Notes: generated by a model from the sequence alone, not told the origin. DNA of 64,000 bases from Parelaphostrongylus tenuis (GCA_019055375.1 JAHQIW010000424.1:1-64000), one strand, 5' to 3'. Counted from the first letter of the stretch, positions 10,461 through 22,802 are shown. Made by a program: numbers and translations.

Positions 10461-11850
10461 CAGCGTATTTGAAAGGTTTTTTCATAAAGTACAGTATCTA
10501 ATTTGTCAAGATTGGAGCTACTGAATGATTATCAATACTTCAGTAAGAAACAAAAAACGCGTTACTCTCGAAGAGTTATAAAGGCTTAGATATAACGGGA
10601 AAGTACTCGTACTTCTTATAGATAATGCTTGCTTAAAAATAATATTTTGCAGTACATCTTCATTGTGAATGTAACCAGTATAATTCTGGTGTACGCAAAG
10701 ATTTCCAGGATAATTTCTAGCTATTTACGTTATGCTCTAACTCTTACTTGTGCCTTATGGGACTAATTCATGATATGGTCTGAACTGACTGAAAATTGAA
10801 CAATTAGCAGTTTATAGAAGCATCTGGAAATCTCGGTCAGGGCACGCCAGTGTTTTCATTGCAAACAGTCACTGTTCCTAATTATTTATTTCTATAAGAG
10901 TTTGAAGTTGTGTTAGCTTAATCTCGAAGACCCTACAGGTGAGTAAGCATCATCACATTGCAACTTAACATTCAACAAGAGTCTTCAACGATTTCAAGGT
11001 GATAATCGCAATCGAAAAAGGATTTAGTGAATTTAACTAAACATTCATCATCTTAATACTTCATCGATTTCGTTAGTTTGTATTATAAATCACGTAACTC
11101 TCAGCAGGATTTTATCCTGCTTAGTTTCTGATTATCATCTGTAGAAGTAATTTGTATTCTGTGGTGTATGAGTCATCACATGAGATAATTTATAACGCCT
11201 TTTTTTTTGCTGCTACAGCTGTTGAAAGTAGGATCCAAGCAACTGGGCCCATTTCATTCACTGTCTCTCTTGAAAACACAAGCGTTTTCTTGAAGTTCAT
11301 CTCACGATCCTGTTTGGCATCTGCGTGTCTTAAACCGTCGCAACACTTGAAAGGCTCACTTATATTTACTCTGGATGTGTTATGCGCCAAACCACTACAG
11401 CAAAATCTTTGTCGTAGGTGTGCAATGCAAATTTTGGAGTGAACATATACCACTTCCAAATATGCAGTTTAATTTCCTCTTTGGCTCTCTAAGAAATTTT
11501 TTAGATGATTCACCTTGAAAACACGTGTTAGGACCAGTTTTGAGTCAAGCAAAACCGTCGAAATTTGGACGGTTCATTCGGTCAATGATTTCTTTGCTTA
11601 TCTCTTCGACACACTGATTCGTTTTTTGCAGCATAACTTAGGATCAAACTGCTCACTGTTTTGACAGGTGTAAGCATGATGTGAAATTTTAGAAAGAATG
11701 ATTGTTTTTTTTTGAGTTCTTGGCCATTATCTGTGCCTCTGTGTCCGACCAACGATTCTTGTATGCAGTCGTTTTGAATCTTGTAGTAGTTTCGGCCACT
11801 GACAAATGTGTGCAATCGCTTTTGATGTTTGAAGTTAACATTTATAGAGA
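10461..11850. other. No gene recognised upstream of the Ig-like gene
   Basis: Open frames exist on both strands at 11152-11459 with several cysteines, but they overlap each other and show no splice signals or paralogue. Confidence 0.35.
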
Positions 11851-12444
11851 ATGTGGGCTCAAAAAATCCTTGTTGCTCTTCTGATTGGTTATGCGGTCGC
11901 ATCCAAAGTGATTCAGGAAGCAAAAGTGTGCAAGTTACCAGACCTAGACCAGGAATATTTGTCTAATTTTTTTGCTTACAAAGGACTTTCTAGGTTGGTG
12001 ATCGAGTTGTTCTTGATCTCGGCCAAGATGTTGTCACTTGGAAAACGTGTGCGTGATAACAACAAAGAGGAATACATTAAGTACTGTGAAAGTGTGGAAA
12101 CAGAACCACGTTGTAAGGGATTTGTTACGGAGGTAAAGCGGCTTTCAAAATCGAGATCGTTCTTTCGCCTTTCAGAACGCAAGTAGAATCAGGACTACTT
12201 TCTCATAAAAGTACAGGAGAGGTAATGCCACTTAGAAGCACAATTTAATATTTCGACTAACTTATCTGACAGAGAAGGTGCTGTTTGTTGCGCTTAATGA
12301 ATTTTATGGCGGTATTTTTTTGAGGATGGTGAGCCAGCTACCCCAGCGTCCAAGGCACATGTAGAGAAAGACGGCAAGTTAATCTTCGATCCATTCGCGG
12401 CAACAGACGCCGGTCTGTACTCGTCGTATGATCAGAAACCTAAA
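11851..12444 (+). CDS. Secreted Ig-like domain protein, two exons visible
   Basis: Exon 1 (11851-12132, 94 codons) starts with a signal peptide (MWAQKILVALLIGYAVAS). It carries Cys-rich mature sequence ending CKGFVTE at a GAG|GTAAAG donor. Exon 2 (12325-12444, 40 codons) begins DGEPATP and ends in an Ig-fold signature, KLIFDPFAATDAGLYSS, before a GTTAGT donor. The D-x-G-x-Y core is the hallmark of Ig F-strands. Both introns are phase 0. Exon 2 is the same length as, and clearly homologous to, the minus-strand exon at 62853-62734. The short final exon seen in that paralogue was not found downstream here, so the 3' end is undefined and the gene could be truncated. Probable role: small secreted single-Ig protein; function unknown. 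Confidence 0.6.
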
Positions 12445-14114
12445 GTTAGTTTACCATTTCTTCATATGTCGCAAAAATAAGTCTCCTTCGGTAATGTATA
12501 CCCAATGTGAATCGTTCAAAATGCAAGCTTACATTTGGATACCATGTTGGTCCGAACAAAATGTCTATTAGACTGGTGCCTGTTCTTTTATCTGCGATTG
12601 CATAGTTTAATTGCTGAGAGTCTCATCATGTTGGTGGAAACTTACAGCAAAATCCTTTTCAGTTTGAGATATTTTCATCAATGATGTTGCATGACTTTTG
12701 GGGGCCCATACTGTTCTTCTTCTTCGGTACAATTATTCGTTCAGTCCAGTGCCATATCCACTGAGCTTCCAAAGCCTATATACTAGATTGTCTTCCTAAT
12801 CAGAGAGCCATTTCGTTCAATCTGCGCAACTTCGCGCACTGCCTTTTCAAAAAACTTTGTCTTCGTTTTGTTCATGCTTATCTCAGTCTCTTCATTTTGC
12901 CAAGTGAATCACACGCAACCACAAGGCAGTATATAAAACTGTTATTGCGATGTGCAGTCTGCATTGGCAATCAATGTTATCTCGGTACGCTTGGTTTTTA
13001 CCTGGAAACATAGTGAAAGGTCCCAAAGAAGTTGTAAATATGTTGAAAAGTTGTTGCGCTTTATGCGATTGAAAACAAAACTTAGCTCAGTGATTTCATT
13101 CTTGTGAAGTAATTGAGGTGTTTGGTCGACTGGGTTCTGATCTTCCTAGGCTTCAAAAAAAAAAGACCGACGTACCTTCAGTTGATTGAATAAATTGTTT
13201 TAAAACAACGCGTTTGCCCTACAAAGAACATCTTGTGAATTGTCGAAGAGTACCGAGAGTACTGATGAATTATTCTTGAGAGAACTGTTACTATTCCAAT
13301 TTGCGTACTATCTTTCCTGTCATTTTTAAGGAGCTGGCAGTACATATTTTGTGATATCCAGTACTTCAAAGAGTTATGAAAACGTGTCTGAATGCAAAAT
13401 GACTTCGCACCTTCTAAACCCGGAATAGCCGATTTGAGACCTACACAAAAGTTCTCTACAAGTAGTCGACAGCTTTTTAATCAGCAAGGGCTTACCGAGC
13501 AAGTATCACACTAGATCTCTCAACCTGAATTAGATGAGCTGCTTTGTTGGACAAGGGAGACGAACCGAGGTCCAAAGCGTTGTTGAACGGCACTTCGTCA
13601 TTGCACTGTCGTTGCTTCTAACATGCATTTATATTCAATGGAATTTTGGCACAAAATGAGATGAGACCAATTTTCTAGACCAGTCGTCTATTTGTCTCTC
13701 CTTAGGTACTTTGTGACCGTTTTTCTTATAGTGGAAGTGATAACAGCGGAGAAGCTGTAGAGTGCGATTCTCTGTAGTTTGTTTAATGTCGTCTGACTAA
13801 ACTGGTACGTTGACATATGATAGTTTCGCTGAAGCTAGGCAGCTTAGAAATATCAATGAGTGCAGATATTTTCGTCACTTTTTCTAATAGAAAGAGTAAA
13901 ACTCATTCAATCAAAAATGACTGATGATTTTTCTCCAGCTTCACCAAAAACAAGTGGCAGTGTAATGTGTGACAGCGCCCAATGAGAAATAAACTGGAAC
14001 TAATTTTTTACCCTGGAAAAGCTCTCCTCGCTTCTGTCAAGATGAATTTGATTCTGTCTCCCTATAAAATAGGCCATTCTTCTCGGTTAAAAAGAAAAAA
14101 ATAAGGAAACGATG
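12445..14114. other. No gene recognised downstream of the Ig-like gene
   Basis: The missing third exon of the Ig-like gene should lie here. A CTTTTCAG at about 12660 is a possible acceptor, but the sequence after it does not resemble the paralogue's last exon. Confidence 0.35.
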
Positions 14115-14370
14115 TTTCTTGGTGGACAAGAAGTTTTCATAAGAGTATTACAAATCGTTCGAAAGCTTAAATCTCCAAGTAGAGCGTATGTGGCTGGTTT
14201 TCTGAGAGACCATTTTACGACAATACAGAATCCAAAATAAAGTTATGTTTCACACATGCGTATTTCACGCCGTACAGAGCTATTTTTCTAGACTGTTAGT
14301 AATCACTCGATAGCGTATGTTTCGGTGAACTCAATGTTGTGCTTATACTCTCAACGAACCGTTTTGCTCA
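14115..14370. repeat. Dispersed repeat D2, copy 1 (relative of field R)
   Basis: Aligns with 60.72-61.14 kb, for example GAGTATTACAAAT near 14145 with GAAGTATTACAAT near 60755, and GTTAGTAATCACTCGATAG with GTTAGTAAGCACTCGATAG. Confidence 0.55.
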
Positions 14371-17300
14371 CATGCAGCAGGAAAAATGCGATTGAATTCG
14401 TATGCGCGAGCAGATGGTCTTCGGTCAGTTCACGGAGCGCTGAATGAGGCTGCTAGATGGGCTGGCGCGATAGTCGATCGATTTTTGAGCATATGAACGT
14501 GTACAGAAAATCTCGTAACATCCAAATGTCTTTAAGTCATTGTTGGAAGAAATTAAGACGTCTGTTCTCCTGGATTCCGTTCAAAGTGATCATAATGGTG
14601 ATTGATTCATTCATATTCGTAGACAAAAGAAAAGTATTTGGAGCTTTTTTGTAGCAGAGTCATACGTTTTTTTTCCATTTTTTCTTTTAAATCGAAGAAA
14701 CAGTCCCTGAGTGAATAACAAAATTCGCATTTCACAGGACTGGCCGAAGTCGATTGATCTCGCGCCAGCTCACCTAACCGCCTCACTTGGCAGCCCGTGA
14801 GCTGACCAAAAACCACTTGCTCGCACCTGCGATTTCAATATTATTTTTCCTGCTACACTGCATAGAAACGGTCTTTTCGGGAAACAAACATAGCGTTGGG
14901 ATAACTGAAACTCACACTATCGAATGATAGAACGATGGCTCAAAAGTGTACTGGCTAGGAGTTTGCTCGCCTTGTAATTTTCGCCACACGGGACTTCGCT
15001 CGTTGTTGCCGTAGATCAATGGTTTTCAAATTGGATAATTAAGCTTTATATGTAATATCATAACATAACGGCAAGAACTACGATATTAGTTAGTGTGCCC
15101 ACAAGTTAGATGAAGACTATGCGAACAATAGTAGAGTATTGAAAAGCAGTTCTTTGAGGTGATGTAAGTAGATAGGGCAAGTCACAATGATCTCCTGAGG
15201 TGCGACAGTCACTCCGAGAAGGGCTCCGAGGCTGCTGCTGTGATGTGATGTGCGGAATTAGAATAAGATACAATAGTACCAAATGCAACCCTGACTGAAC
15301 ATTATAGTGAGGTACTCAAGAGATTACAATACAGTGACGAGTACGAGCACTTTGGAGAGTAGCCGTAATAGGAAGCGAAGTTAGTTTCACAACATCCAGA
15401 TGGGCAAGAGCCCATTGATGAGGTTAGACCTAACCAAGTGAATAAGAAGTGGATTGATATGGCAGTAGAGAAGCGCGTGAAATAATTACTGAGAAAGAGC
15501 TTATGAACATTCTAGTTTAGACTTGTTTAGACTAATAACTGAGGAGGTGTAACATCATTTAAGTTTATGATTATCAATACAGAGGTGGAGGATGCGATGA
15601 AGCAAATGGTAAGCATTGAGCTCGGATGCTGGTGATCACTACGAAGGAATTTGAGGCGAATAAAGTGCCATCGAAAGCGTGCCCTTTGACAGTCGCACGA
15701 GAGTTTATCTGTCTAGCCTTGCCTGGAAACCGTTCGAAATGGCAGGTGAAAGCCATGAACTGTCCATCCGATAGCCCCAGTCGCTAACCGTCGCTATAAC
15801 TCATTGCCTGATCTTTTGAATTATCTACGATTAGAATATTAATTACTTGATGATATGCGATAGGAATAAGCATAGAAGAAAAAGGAAAATAGCAGTTATT
15901 CGGGGAATAACAGGCATAAAAAGAGAGCTCTGTCCGGCAAGAAATATGTGCCTGTGAAAAAAATGTTATATCGGATTTTACATCGTTATAGAGGACTGTT
16001 TTCGAAAATCCACTATATGCGGCTTTAGCCAGGGTGAAACCTCCGATCGACTACATCCCAAGAAAAGTTCCGGTCCAGCGAATGAGATCGAATAATTTTA
16101 TTGTTTCCTTGTAATCGAAAGAACCAATTAGACATATTGGAAACTTCAGTGACTTCAGTTCAATAAAACTTGATTGGATTTTGATAGGGTGATTTTAAGC
16201 CTGCGTGGCTATTAATGCATTTTTCTTCAGGAAGGAAACGAGAGTGGTGCGGTTTCTGCTGTTCTGAACACTCATATCGCTTTAACAGTGAAAGAATAGC
16301 CACCATCCAGATGAAGCTGTTTGCTGAATAAAGCGTTTTTGAACTTTGAGTTGGCAATGAGTATTGTATCTCTTACTTCCACACCTTTCATTGAATTATT
16401 TCGACCTATGCGGAAATAGCTACATGACAGGCTTTGATAGATTAATTACTGAAAAGCTCAAAGAGGAAACTCATACTGGGATGGCGAACAGTTATCGCGG
16501 TTTGTGCACTCTTGAAATGCAACGTCTCATATTAGGATATATTCATGAATTAATGGGTTTATGTTGTACAACATCACAATGCGCATTTCTCGTTTCATGT
16601 TTCGTTGCTGATGGCGTAACACTTGGTGTTTATTTTGAACTCACTTAGACTACGGAATGGACATTAGTCAGTGCAAAAGTGATCACGGTTTCTGACCGTG
16701 AGTATATCAAATCGTAGAGGATCTGTGGCAGGTCGCATCATCAACCACGCATTTGACCAGAGAAACTAGTAGCGAACATTTAGTATTGGTGGTTCAAGAG
16801 GTGTGATAAAGGAGTAACATTTCACCATTGCATAAACCGCAGTTACTTCTGCACCAAGCTCATCAGAGTTCATTGGAAGCAGTCATCAAAGCTGATCTTC
16901 TTAACACTATACGAGATGCTGCAGAAAAACTCATCTTCTTCAGTCCTACCATTCTCCCATTTGGAGCAAATAACAAAGGTGACTGCGGCCTTAGCACAGT
17001 TTAAGCAGCTAGTACCACATAGATACCATAACAATGCGCGAAAAATTATAGTTCGTGAAAAAACAGAATAAAGATTTCATAAATGTAAAAACTCATAGTG
17101 TCACCAGACCACATGACATGTTGGCTCAAATAATAATGAAAGGATCTATTGAAATTTGAGCGTGGTCTTAATAAAATACTCAAAGTAAAGTATGAAACAC
17201 ATAGTTATAAGTGGTTCTACATGCACTACGGTTGCATAAGGATTTTCAACCACTATGATGAAATACTGATGCCACTGGTACTAGTAAGCTGGTCTTTGTA

Positions 17301-18060
17301 ACCTTCGTCACTAATAGACTTAACGCTTCGCTGTCAACAAAAGCACTTGTTATCATCAATCTAAGCGGTCTCCTGTTGAGTGGCAGTTCCTAGGGTGGAA
17401 AACAAATAAATATGGCAATATTTTCTGATATGAGACGCTTAAGTAAAACATGACTTCATTCACAATTCTAGTTTTCACGACATTGTTCATGAAAACCTGG
17501 CCACACAGAGTTTGTTTTTTTTTTTTGCGATTTAGCTGACACGAGGGAAGGTATAAAGGCTATATTCAAAGATACTCAGTGATATACAAAACTTCAAGTC
17601 TTATACTGGAGTTGAGCGCGTTTTATGATACTGTGAATGCTGTTCTCAATTCATTTCCAAGGCACCGCTCTGTTCTCCCCTTAAAACGTAGCTACAAAAT
17701 CACAGCACTGCAAGAAGCAAAATTTTTGTAGATCAAGTAAAAAGAAGCCTCTGACTGGACAACCTTTTGAAGTCTTCCTCTTCATCAGACCTGACTTATT
17801 CAAGACAGTAGTAGGCAGTACTTCATCAATGTGATGTAGTCCTTTGTTGTTATGCCGAACTGAATGTGATCTACCAGACCACCGCTAAAATGAGGTAGCC
17901 TATCTCGACGGTGTTTTGTATACAAGACAGACGTTGTTTGATAGCAGTTGCTTCTCTTCATTATCGGCAATCCATCGTGTAACATTGGGTGCAGAATTGC
18001 TAGTAGATAGCGAAACGACTCTTGAAGAGCGTTTTCCATCAAACCACAAAAGGATTGCTT
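14371..18060. other. No supportable gene; class A 3'-end scrap inside
   Basis: A 94-codon frame at 16364-16648 has a hydrophobic start but no recognisable domain. At 17099-17205 (+) there is a lone 3' end of the class A hammerhead element (CCAGACCACATGACATGTTGG through GAGCGTGGTCTTAATAAA), lacking the ribozyme. Otherwise empty. Confidence 0.4.
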
Positions 18061-18165
18061 GATATTATTCTTCATGATTTAGTGAGACTAAGCTGATATA
18101 GAGGATTCATGTGGCTAGTGTTTCGGCCACTTCGCCTTCGAATCAATCGGCTTTGGCAAAGACAA
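18061..18165 (-). repeat. Hairpin repeat H, copy 1
   Basis: On the minus strand a 5-bp hairpin GUGGC/GCCAC (18130-18111) encloses the loop CGAAACACUA and is followed by an ATCCTCTATATCAGC block. The same layout occurs at 18430-18520 with a different but complementary stem. Confidence 0.45.
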
Positions 18166-18230
18166 AGGTAGAATATAAATTTTCATATTGGTATATACCT
18201 AAGAGAATTGAGTGGTAAGCAAAAGCACGG

Positions 18231-18304
18231 CCTCAGGCGAAAATCGATCCCGCGTTTCATTGATGCCGGGGACGCTTGCTACTACCGCTACACCACCGAG
18301 GCGC
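18231..18304 (-). repeat. tRNA-derived sequence
   Basis: The minus strand shows an A-box-like GGTGGTGTAGCGGTAGTAGC and a B-box-like GGGATCGATTTTCGCC about 30 nt later. This is closest in look to an Asp or Gly type tRNA head, but without a full cloverleaf. It sits between two copies of hairpin repeat H. Confidence 0.45.
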
Positions 18305-18429
18305 ATTTCATATGTCTTATGTCGGCTGTATCATAAAAAGAACACCACAACATTATGCTGTGAACTTTCAGGCCAAAGTGGCCATAATTCTTTCACTTCA
18401 ATCTCTCCTTATTTGGAAAAAGTAAGAGG

Positions 18430-18520
18430 CTCTTTATATGATTTGGCGAGCATAAGGTTGATATAAAGCCTAGAATCGACACATGTTTCGGTGTCTTCGT
18501 CTTCAAACTCGACGAGCCGC
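18430..18520 (-). repeat. Hairpin repeat H, copy 2
   Basis: The minus-strand stem GACAC/GUGUC (18495-18478) encloses CGAAACAU, followed by a GCTTTATATCAACCTTATGC block that matches copy 1. Confidence 0.45.
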
Positions 18521-19003
18521 GCAGGCAACAACGCTTGCGAGTAACAAAATAATTCGCTCCTCGAAGCGAAGTTAAGGACTTCAGTTAATCAAAAATACTG
18601 CATGGAAGTCCTACCTTGCCGATGTTCTTCACAAGATATGTAGAACGACTGCGAAGAACACCGTTCCGCAGTTTGCTTGGTGAGGTCATTACAGTGATTC
18701 GCGCACAAAATCAGGTAGAAATTTGTGTGATTTCATTACGCACTCGGAAGAGAACATTTTTACCATTCAACATCGGACAAAACTCACTTACGAATAACAA
18801 TTATTGAAATCACAGGACAATGGGCTAGTCTTATTCTAGTGAAACGATTTCATTTTTGAAGCTTAGTAATCTTAAGTTCGCTCTTCTATTTATCGCAGGT
18901 AGCATTCGATAGCAATACGGAGATGTCAATAGACTTACAGAGGACTTGGGTAAAGACCATGCAATCAATAGTTGGAACTATGAGCGATGACCAATCATTT
19001 GAG

Positions 19004-19312
19004 TTATGAGGAGTAAGCATCTGTATCATACTTGTAAAGTGTATTGGAGAGAAAGATTCTGTGCTACAGATGTGAAGTGTAACGATAGGCAGGCCTCTAT
19101 CTTACATATGTGGTGATAATGGAAAGCAAGACTCTGTACTACAGATGTAATTGTAATGAGGAGCAAGTCTCTAAATTATACATGTGGAGTTAATGGAGAG
19201 CAAGATTCTCTATTGCTGATGTGAAGTATAATGAGGATAAGCTTCTACATTGATCATGTAAAGTGTAATAAGGAGCAAGCTTCTATATTAGAGATGAGCT
19301 ACGAGTCAAGAG
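19004..19312. repeat. 37-bp minisatellite, about 8 units
   Basis: Imperfect tandem units of about 37 bp with core AATGAGGAGCAAG.CTCT and a trailing CATGTGGAGT-like half. Neighbouring units alternate slightly (GGAGAGCAAGATTCT against GAGGAGCAAGTCTCT), suggesting a 74-bp higher-order unit. Confidence 0.75.
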
Positions 19313-20686
19313 GGATGAAAGTTGCAGCCGAGTTCGAAGGGGCGTCCATAGTCGAATGGCACTCCCTGTGGGTGTGACGATTTCCAAGATTCTCGTTTGC
19401 TATAACCTATGAATGATTTGCCAGCACAATACTGTTCAGCTTACTATGAGGACACGTCTTTCCAAAAACCATTCATTACGTTCTGAATAGTTCACCCGCA
19501 CAACACTGGCCATCTGGTGCGTGAAACAGTCGCCGCTTGCACGAACACAACGGTGATTGTGTGGGATGCTGTAGCCATATGGCTAGTACGGGAAACTCGA
19601 ATCGGCTACTATGACTCACTGTCTATCCAATAATCAATATATTTATCTGTAATTAGATAACTTTAGTATTCATAGTTATGTACAATGAAAAAATAGCAGT
19701 CATTTCTAAGAATTGCTTTACATAATTGAAATTGTGGAGATTTTGAAAAGCAGTCGATAAAAAACAAGATTTTTATAGATACTGAAAAGCTGCAAGCCAT
19801 CAGCTGTAATAACGACACAGATAAAATTTCATTTTGTCTGATTTTAACATTCTTTGTCTCCGCATCGCACAAGCGCACGTTAGCCACTGAAAGATTAGAG
19901 CTCGAAAAGGTTTAAGAGCAGTCTTTAGAGTATATCAAAATTTTAGAACGGGGCTTCAAAAACAGTCGGCCAAATGGCAAATAGTAAATGGTAGCATGCA
20001 TCCCATACATACTCTAAAAGCCGTAGAACAAAGTCTCTTCTGCAACACTACCACATTTTCAACTCCAAAAATCTTAATTTTCCAGGATTTTATGCCTGTT
20101 ATTGAAAATCAAAATGACACAGAACTGAATAAACTTAAGGCATCTCTTCAGAGAATATCATAGGTTTGCGTTGGTGCATCTCAGTAGACAGTCACAGAAT
20201 ATCGAGCCGTAATGCAAAACTAATGGCGTAACCTATGATGACGAACAGGAGAGGAACATCCTGCTGCATTGCATCGGAAACAAAGATCTTCATTTTGATA
20301 CGAACACCAGCAACAATCTAAAGCACCGAATAACTTACAGCGTTCAAAACAATATGAGAACCTCCTCAATTTTCACAAATACAGAGTACCTACGTTCACA
20401 AAAATTTTTGAACCTAAGAAATGCTTTCTTTCTCGCATTACTAGTAATGGGAACTTAACTACATCGCATACTGTGAGCAGATTCATCAATTTGAGGAAGG
20501 TGAAAAGAAAAGAGCTAATCAGAAACAACGCAAAAGAAGCGTAAGAACGCTCAGCGTATTTGCGTATCTATTTAGAAATATTTCTTTCCATTTTGACATT
20601 GGATCTTTCTGCCGTTGTGATTTAAATCTTCACAGCGTACCAACAAATTACGCTTAAGGGATATATAGTGTAAATATAAGAGCGCA
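19313..20686. other. No gene recognised
   Basis: Unique-looking sequence, short frames only. Confidence 0.35.
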
Positions 20687-20990
20687 TGTGGCGCAGTGGT
20701 TAGAGGTGCTCTGTGCCGCAGTCGAGGTCAATGGTGTAATCTCACGCTCACGGTTCACCAAGCTATCCATCCTTCCGGGGTTGGTAAACTGGCACCAGGC
20801 TAGTCTTAAAACTTGTCTGGGAGGATAAAGAGTTCAGCGGGACTGACTCGGTTCAGTGGGAGGCCACCGCGAGTCATTGTAAAGGCCAGATATGCATTCA
20901 ATCACCTCAAACGAAGCCAAAAATTGAAGACGAATGCATGGGGCATCGCTCAGGGATTGATCAACGCCGAGAGCTTGATCTTCAATCCTT
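20687..20990 (+). mobile_element. tRNA-derived SINE family S1, near-complete copy
   Basis: The head has a tRNA A box (TGTGGCGCAGTGGTTAGAGG) and a degraded B box (TGGTGTAATCTCA). The body then runs through CCAAGCTATCCATCC, the GGGAGGCCACCGCGAGTCATT block and GAATGCATGGGGCATC, ending CAGGGATTGATCAACG. Five copies of this family are visible in the window on both strands. A mariner element lies immediately downstream. Confidence 0.75.
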
Positions 20991-21000
20991 GATTGAGGAC

Positions 21001-21665
21001 TATTGGGTTGAGCAAAAGTTTTGTAAAAGTTTTGAGAACTTTATTTCTTGATATCTTTTCGTCGTTTTTCGGTGATGGTTTTGTGTTTAAGTATGATTTG
21101 CGTGTGTTGATTTGGCCATTATTAAAAAAAAAGAGTTGACGATTCTTGAAGCGTCGATGAGATTAATGAAGGTGAAGGAGTTGATATGGCGACAAATCGT
21201 CTTTTCGAAAATCAGATCGAAGAATTGGTGGAGGAGTATCCAAGATTGGTTCGACGAATCAGCACTTTGTTTCAGCAGGGCAATGCCAAACCGCATACAC
21301 CCAAGAAGACCAGGACAAGTTTGCAACGTTGGACGGCGTAAAAAATTCTTTGAAATTCTTCCGCACCCCACCAGTTCAGACGCTGCTCCATCCGATTATG
21401 ACTTTTTTTCGATCATTGCAACACTTTTGAGATGGTCGTCGATTTGAATCATTTAATAAAGGATGAAGAAACATGTCAAGAATTTTTGATTTAAAGGAGC
21501 CGGAATGGTACCTCAAGCAAATCTGGAATAGTGCAAAACTATTCCAGGAAGTCGTTGACAAATGTAGTCTACACTTTGAAGAATAGTGTTGCTTTTGTTG
21601 TTAGTTCGTGCATAGAAACAAAGTCTTAGAATATTTTCCCGATTTTTTTTTGCTCAAGCCTATGT
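21001..21665 (+). mobile_element. Short mariner element with terminal inverted repeats
   Basis: The left end (TTGGGTTGAGCAAAAGTTTT) and right end (TTTTTGCTCAAGCCTA) are inverted copies at TA. The interior is a transposase relic missing its N-terminal half. It includes LVRRISTLFQQGNAKPHTP (family: HQDNARPH, so the second catalytic Asp reads Gly). After frameshifts there is LPHPTSSDAAPSDYDFF with the third Asp, then a C-terminal block ending at TAG near 21585. At about 665 bp it is half the normal 1.3 kb, so it is an internally deleted, dead copy. Confidence 0.75.
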
Positions 21666-22349
21666 ATTATGATGCGAAATCAAAATAAAAATCGACAGAT
21701 GATGGACTGAGCGGAACTGACTACGGTGGAAGGGAGATCGATTGTTAATTAGATACCGTGCGCAAGTTCAGCATAGAGTAGAATACTAGGTGTAGCTGCT
21801 AACTTGGAATGAAGACTGAAGTGAGACGATGAGTTTGACTTATAGCCGAAAAGGTCAGACTATGAGTTAACCGCCCAAAAATCAAGCACACCGATTTTAG
21901 GTTACTAAGAAAAACAAAGTGAGCAACGGATCAAATGCTAGCCACACATAAATTGTGCTGGATCACGTGCAACAATTCTCTAGGCACGCCATTCAGGCAC
22001 CTGTGAAGCCTGTCCGCTGCTGGAGATTATTGGCAAAGCAATCATCTCTAAAAGTAGCTGGAAAAGTCTGTCGGAAGCATCTTCAAAAGCAGAGTGTTCG
22101 AAGAATCGAATTGCCTTGGAGAGACATGTGATGAGATATCTATTCTGTTAGAACCTTACAATGTCAACCATTTCCGGACTATAAGGTCATTTTAACTTTA
22201 GTCATTTCAAGGGTTCTCTTCGCGATAGAGATCTTCTTGCCAGAATTTCAATAATTATTCAAAGGCTCAAATCTCGCCTACTTCAATACTATGTATGGTT
22301 CCCGAATTTTTTTAGTGCGTCACAGGAGCAAAGATAGAATTATATTCAC
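21666..22349. other. No gene recognised
   Basis: A field R fragment is recognisable at 22195-22345; the rest is unassigned. Confidence 0.35.
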
Positions 22350-22376
22350 GCTCAGTCAATGAGGCTGACTTATAGA

Positions 22377-22420
22377 GCCCGATAACACGTGTTTCGATCT
22401 TGCGATCTCGTCACTCGGGC
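22377..22420 (-). ncRNA. Hammerhead ribozyme with core change
   Basis: Stem I GCCCGA/UCGGGC, stem II AUC/GAU with a GCAA tetraloop, and CGAAAC are intact. The core reads GUGACGAG, so C3 is G, which should abolish or strongly weaken cleavage unless compensated at G8. Confidence 0.65.
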
Positions 22421-22759
22421 AGTTGCCCTTTCTTGTCTTTTGCTAATCTCTGTGGGTACTCCAGTCCCCGCAATAAGAGTTAGCGACGACGTACGTTTTT
22501 ACCACTCTATGTCCAGTGAAGAACTCACCAAACACTGTGTGGGTGCTCAAGTTCCACACAGCTATGGTCTCAAGAAAACACTCGATACGAAAGTTATGAT
22601 ATATTGAATATACTGGCCACGAGCGACCGAGTGTACAGCACTCTGTGTTTGATGATAATTTCACTGGACATAGAGTTGTAAAACGTTCGTAGTCGCTAAC
22701 TTTTAGTGTGGGGACTGGTGCACCCACGCAGGATTGACAAAAGACGAGAAAGGGTAACT

Positions 22760-22802
22760 GTCCGACTGACGAGATCGCAAGATCGAAACAAGTGTATCGG
22801 GC
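22760..22802 (+). ncRNA. Type I hammerhead ribozyme, intact core
   Basis: CUGACGAG, stem II AUC/GAU capped by GCAA, CGAAAC, a short stem III and cleavage after GUA between 22796 and 22797. Stem I is GUCCGA/UCGGGC with one G-U pair. The tetraloop stem II differs from class A, but the core is identical. Confidence 0.8.

Noticed and set aside
11152..11459. Cys-containing frames on both strands near 11.3 kb
   Set aside because: They overlap each other with no splice or homology support for either.
16364..16648. 94-codon frame with hydrophobic start
   Set aside because: No splice signals, no paralogue and no recognisable domain; left unannotated.
19004..19312. CRISPR-like regular repeats
   Set aside because: Units are contiguous imperfect 37-bp tandem repeats without unique spacers, in nematode DNA.
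20687..20760. Functional tRNA gene at the head of S1 copies
   Set aside because: A box is good but the B box and acceptor stem are degraded and the head is always attached to the same SINE body.
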